64,000 nucleotides of DNA, taken from contig NZ_LR027601.1 in the NCBI RefSeq assembly GCF_900605495.1, positions 236,912-300,911 on the forward strand, in the 5' to 3' direction. Position 1 is the stretch's first letter; the number at the start of each line of letters is the position of its first letter. The position numbers were made by a program, and so were the translations under genes. Source of the stretch: Bacilliculturomica massiliensis. Its GTDB lineage: Bacteria; Bacillota; Clostridia; Peptostreptococcales; Anaerovoracaceae. Shown in pieces: positions 62,901 through 64,000 of this stretch. A model generated the notes under the pieces. The model saw only the letters and a program-made list of their open reading frames with translations, ran no database searches and had not been told where the DNA came from.

Positions 62901-64000
62901 AGCATTTATGCGATTGTAGCAGCATATTTGCGGCCAAAAACAAGAAGTGAATTGACGTCATCCATAACAGATACTTTCATGAAAAAGCATAGTCATTATA
63001 ATCGTTCTTATCTTGGGATGTATTTTAATAATATTTGCTTTATAGGGAAATGGTTATCCGCAAAACATGCAGGAAAGAAGTTTTTAGAAAATGTGGTGGA
63101 AATGAAGCAGCTCATGACTGCATTATTAATAAAACACTGGAATCCAAATGACAGAGATTTAGAAACTATTCATTTAAGACCATTTATACTTAAAGCGTAT
63201 ATTGCGTTGTCAAGAAATGAAGTTGAAGAGTTTAAAGATACCGTGGATGATATATGTGAGACTATATTTTCTAAAAATCCGGTTAATCAATTATTGGATG
63301 CTGGTATGTTTTATTATCGAAAAAATAAAAATCGGATACATGACTGGTTTAATGAATGGATGGCAGAAAATGGAAAAGTTTGGAATGAAAGCATAGGGGA
63401 CCGCAATCGAATTATTCAAGATTTTTGTACAGTTAAAGAGAGGTATGATATTAATACAATTGATATGAATAATGTGTTGGAAAAAGCTCGGTGGTCAGTT
63501 GTCGGATATGTATCTCATAAAGAGTACGCCGCAGATTATTTGCTAAGCTGGTATAGTGCACTTGTTGAATATGATGAAAAGTTCATATATGAATATGCAG
63601 AAACAGTAAAAGAAATTTCGGATAAAATGGAATTAGTAGGTGATAATCGTCTTGAATATACGCTAAATAGCAAAATATTTGCAGACATATTCAGTGGCGG
63701 ATATCCGAAAATAAAGGAGATTTTGCAAAACAACCATTATCTTGCGCAGGGATTTAAGATACCTTCTTATTTGGTGGATGGTCTGATTGGATATTTGAAA
63801 AATGTGAGATTGAAAGAATCAGAGTTGCTTTCTATATGGGCAATAGGTATGGGACTCCTTGACTGGCGAGATGAAGACAATCATGCGACTATTCATTCGC
63901 TTCAGCGAGCAATTGAATTGTGCGCGGAAAAAAGTGACATTAATTCTATATATTATAAACTTAAAGAATATGGATCTGCATACATTAATTTATGTTCAGA
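59988..64000 (+). CDS. Giant nuclease-STAND ATPase defence protein (cut by window end)
   Basis: The frame is open from ATG 59988 to the last base, at least 1337 residues. Residues 1-170 look like a PD-(D/E)XK nuclease of the Cap4/DUF4297 kind: E40, D50/D51 in GLGLDDVVV, and Q65-V-K67 in FIQVKHTR. A P-loop ATPase follows: Walker A SGIPGTGKT (Lys310), Walker B FIIAIDGIDHA (Asp412), ILLAGQP. Residues from about 560 on are helical repeats without a known fold, as in STAND sensors. This architecture matches antiviral (Avs-like) ATPases, where the repeats recognise a phage protein and the nuclease then cuts DNA. It starts 48 bp after abiEii with AAAGGGAAATTAAGAA before the ATG. Confidence 0.85.
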   Translation, partial: MNYSEKTKPGMGDPYWYEWSVGQQYIIDMLNPDNNIKCVELQADIGLGLDDVVVTYEDGEKLFIQVKHTRADDTLTFGDLVMIDDSKKDEKNKYSLLGELAKSWIDEKDKYQKTRVCLFTNRKVGNRVSSAGQDRSVKRPALKTFWKELKEQIIGGKAFDEIVFSEHESAWNEWKSQLKYIEKDEDKLSFLRCLEIETNQVGLIEIEEDLLKKLQMAFNVKLDVAKVLLMKLDHALRNWTTSIRIASCITAEDVYAALAVDEDTVSYNHDLIPSEPFFQSRNDLVNRLETELLDGDSRVVFLSGIPGTGKTNIVSKISGKRNSIVDIRYYAYEPIDPSKEYLPMDVSKRVDKTNFWNELFNQLRKLLKGKLQKYNVPVVNGLMTLEEMKEQFFKIASRYAEDNERTFIIAIDGIDHAARAGFMEETFLATLPDPEYIPSNVKILLAGQPKEDYKNYPLWLFEEAKNVKEIVVPSLQVSDIFTLVEDKMPEKNTVYKQQISNLIGKYAQGITLAAIFAVHEAMQQSDPVKLEEQLQNRKLSGNIQEYYKSIWDAAKKNMQIPFVDYKMAGVFAFFNEPINAVKMKGFFPEENISVSGWKNVLKALSPLLIANDENYTLLHNDIRVYLSGIIGQDIELVKEVYAGLSDYYLNLKEKTLAYYRDILRFLKLAGREKEFTKIYSADYIISAYVHGVEINELREISKDILKGIIANNPIDWANMRCLALGYMTIDQIEKSSYEIEESNFRKSLTSINIHPYECYVQPESAWNFDILNTVISLVKRLYDGGELNRAKSLFKNWFFEIDIAKIYTRMVSEDDDKEFLSSGFQNVADNLAECVCRSGEFSILYGLRELVVINNRFAYRLTESVLKNIFILLSGEELSSALDTLELVYIDPLVEGVKKLIEQNRYEDIKHVDNVLRDRLSRNSMGKLVSTFMQIIANPQQWSNDCKEELWNQIENVDLPDDNIENLMTYYSIYAIVAAYLRPKTRSELTSSITDTFMKKHSHYNRSYLGMYFNNICFIGKWLSAKHAGKKFLENVVEMKQLMTALLIKHWNPNDRDLETIHLRPFILKAYIALSRNEVEEFKDTVDDICETIFSKNPVNQLLDAGMFYYRKNKNRIHDWFNEWMAENGKVWNESIGDRNRIIQDFCTVKERYDINTIDMNNVLEKARWSVVGYVSHKEYAADYLLSWYSALVEYDEKFIYEYAETVKEISDKMELVGDNRLEYTLNSKIFADIFSGGYPKIKEILQNNHYLAQGFKIPSYLVDGLIGYLKNVRLKESELLSIWAIGMGLLDWRDEDNHATIHSLQRAIELCAEKSDINSIYYKLKEYGSAYINLCS

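Noticed and set aside
60445-63733. Several short minus- and plus-strand frames inside the giant gene
   Set aside because: They overlap a frame open over 1337 codons with clear P-loop and nuclease motifs and have no binding sites of their own.

Overview
This looks like a chromosomal window from an anaerobic member of the Bacillota, class Clostridia (Lachnospiraceae or Anaerovoracaceae-like; I cannot go lower). Pointers are a formyl-THF synthetase/FchA/FolD/FolC folate block, CarD, SLH-domain surface proteins, YesN/LytS-type two-component genes, a CotE/SleL-like GH18 protein and strong GGAGG ribosome binding sites. Most of the window is GC-rich; from about 58.4 kb to the right edge it turns sharply AT-rich, which suggests an acquired segment.

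Left part (1-11 kb): the end of one IS1182-type element joined to the start of another at the window edge, a double-GntR regulator facing a degenerate-GGDEF/EAL phosphodiesterase, a LysR regulator facing a cyclophilin-fold secreted protein and an SDR oxidoreductase, then tRNA-Leu(CAG) with an intact IS1182-family element inserted exactly at its encoded CCA and a decayed second copy behind it. 11-21 kb: CarD with a small partner, an SLH-GH18 surface protein, a NAD(H) diphosphatase, a signal-less amidase and SpaA-fold protein, a cupin-PocR-LytS kinase with its AraC-type response regulator, a GDSL hydrolase and an alanine/glycine:Na+ symporter.

21-28.5 kb is a one-carbon/folate block: glyA, fhs, fchA, folD, folC and a fused gene joining a formate channel (FNT) to 5-formyl-THF cyclo-ligase. 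FolD has lost the two residues normally needed for cyclohydrolase activity, so FchA probably supplies that step. The last five genes overlap or nearly touch and end in a terminator.

29-42 kb is a cluster of poorly characterised soluble proteins (TPR protein, two DUF4261, DUF6348-like, two SUFU-like, DUF1266+DUF2185, AIM24, membrane metallopeptidase), which resembles an immunity-type or 'conflict' cluster without visible toxins. One DUF4261 protein carries Cys/His-rich insertions. 44-49.3 kb holds two WYL regulators, a slipin and the RNA ligase RtcB, an RNA-repair-like module whose second WYL gene seems truncated. 49.3-58.3 kb holds a LysR/chromate-transporter pair, CCA-adding enzyme, and a response regulator-kinase-ABC exporter operon.

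The AT-rich right end (58.5-64 kb) carries AbiEi, an AbiEii toxin gene broken by a 1-nt frameshift, and the first 1337 codons of a giant protein with an N-terminal PD-(D/E)XK/Cap4-like nuclease and a STAND-type P-loop ATPase: a defence island whose end lies outside the window. A family of ~92-bp structured repeats, whose hairpin stems differ in sequence but stay paired, occurs at 13.2, 41.3 and 46.6 kb.
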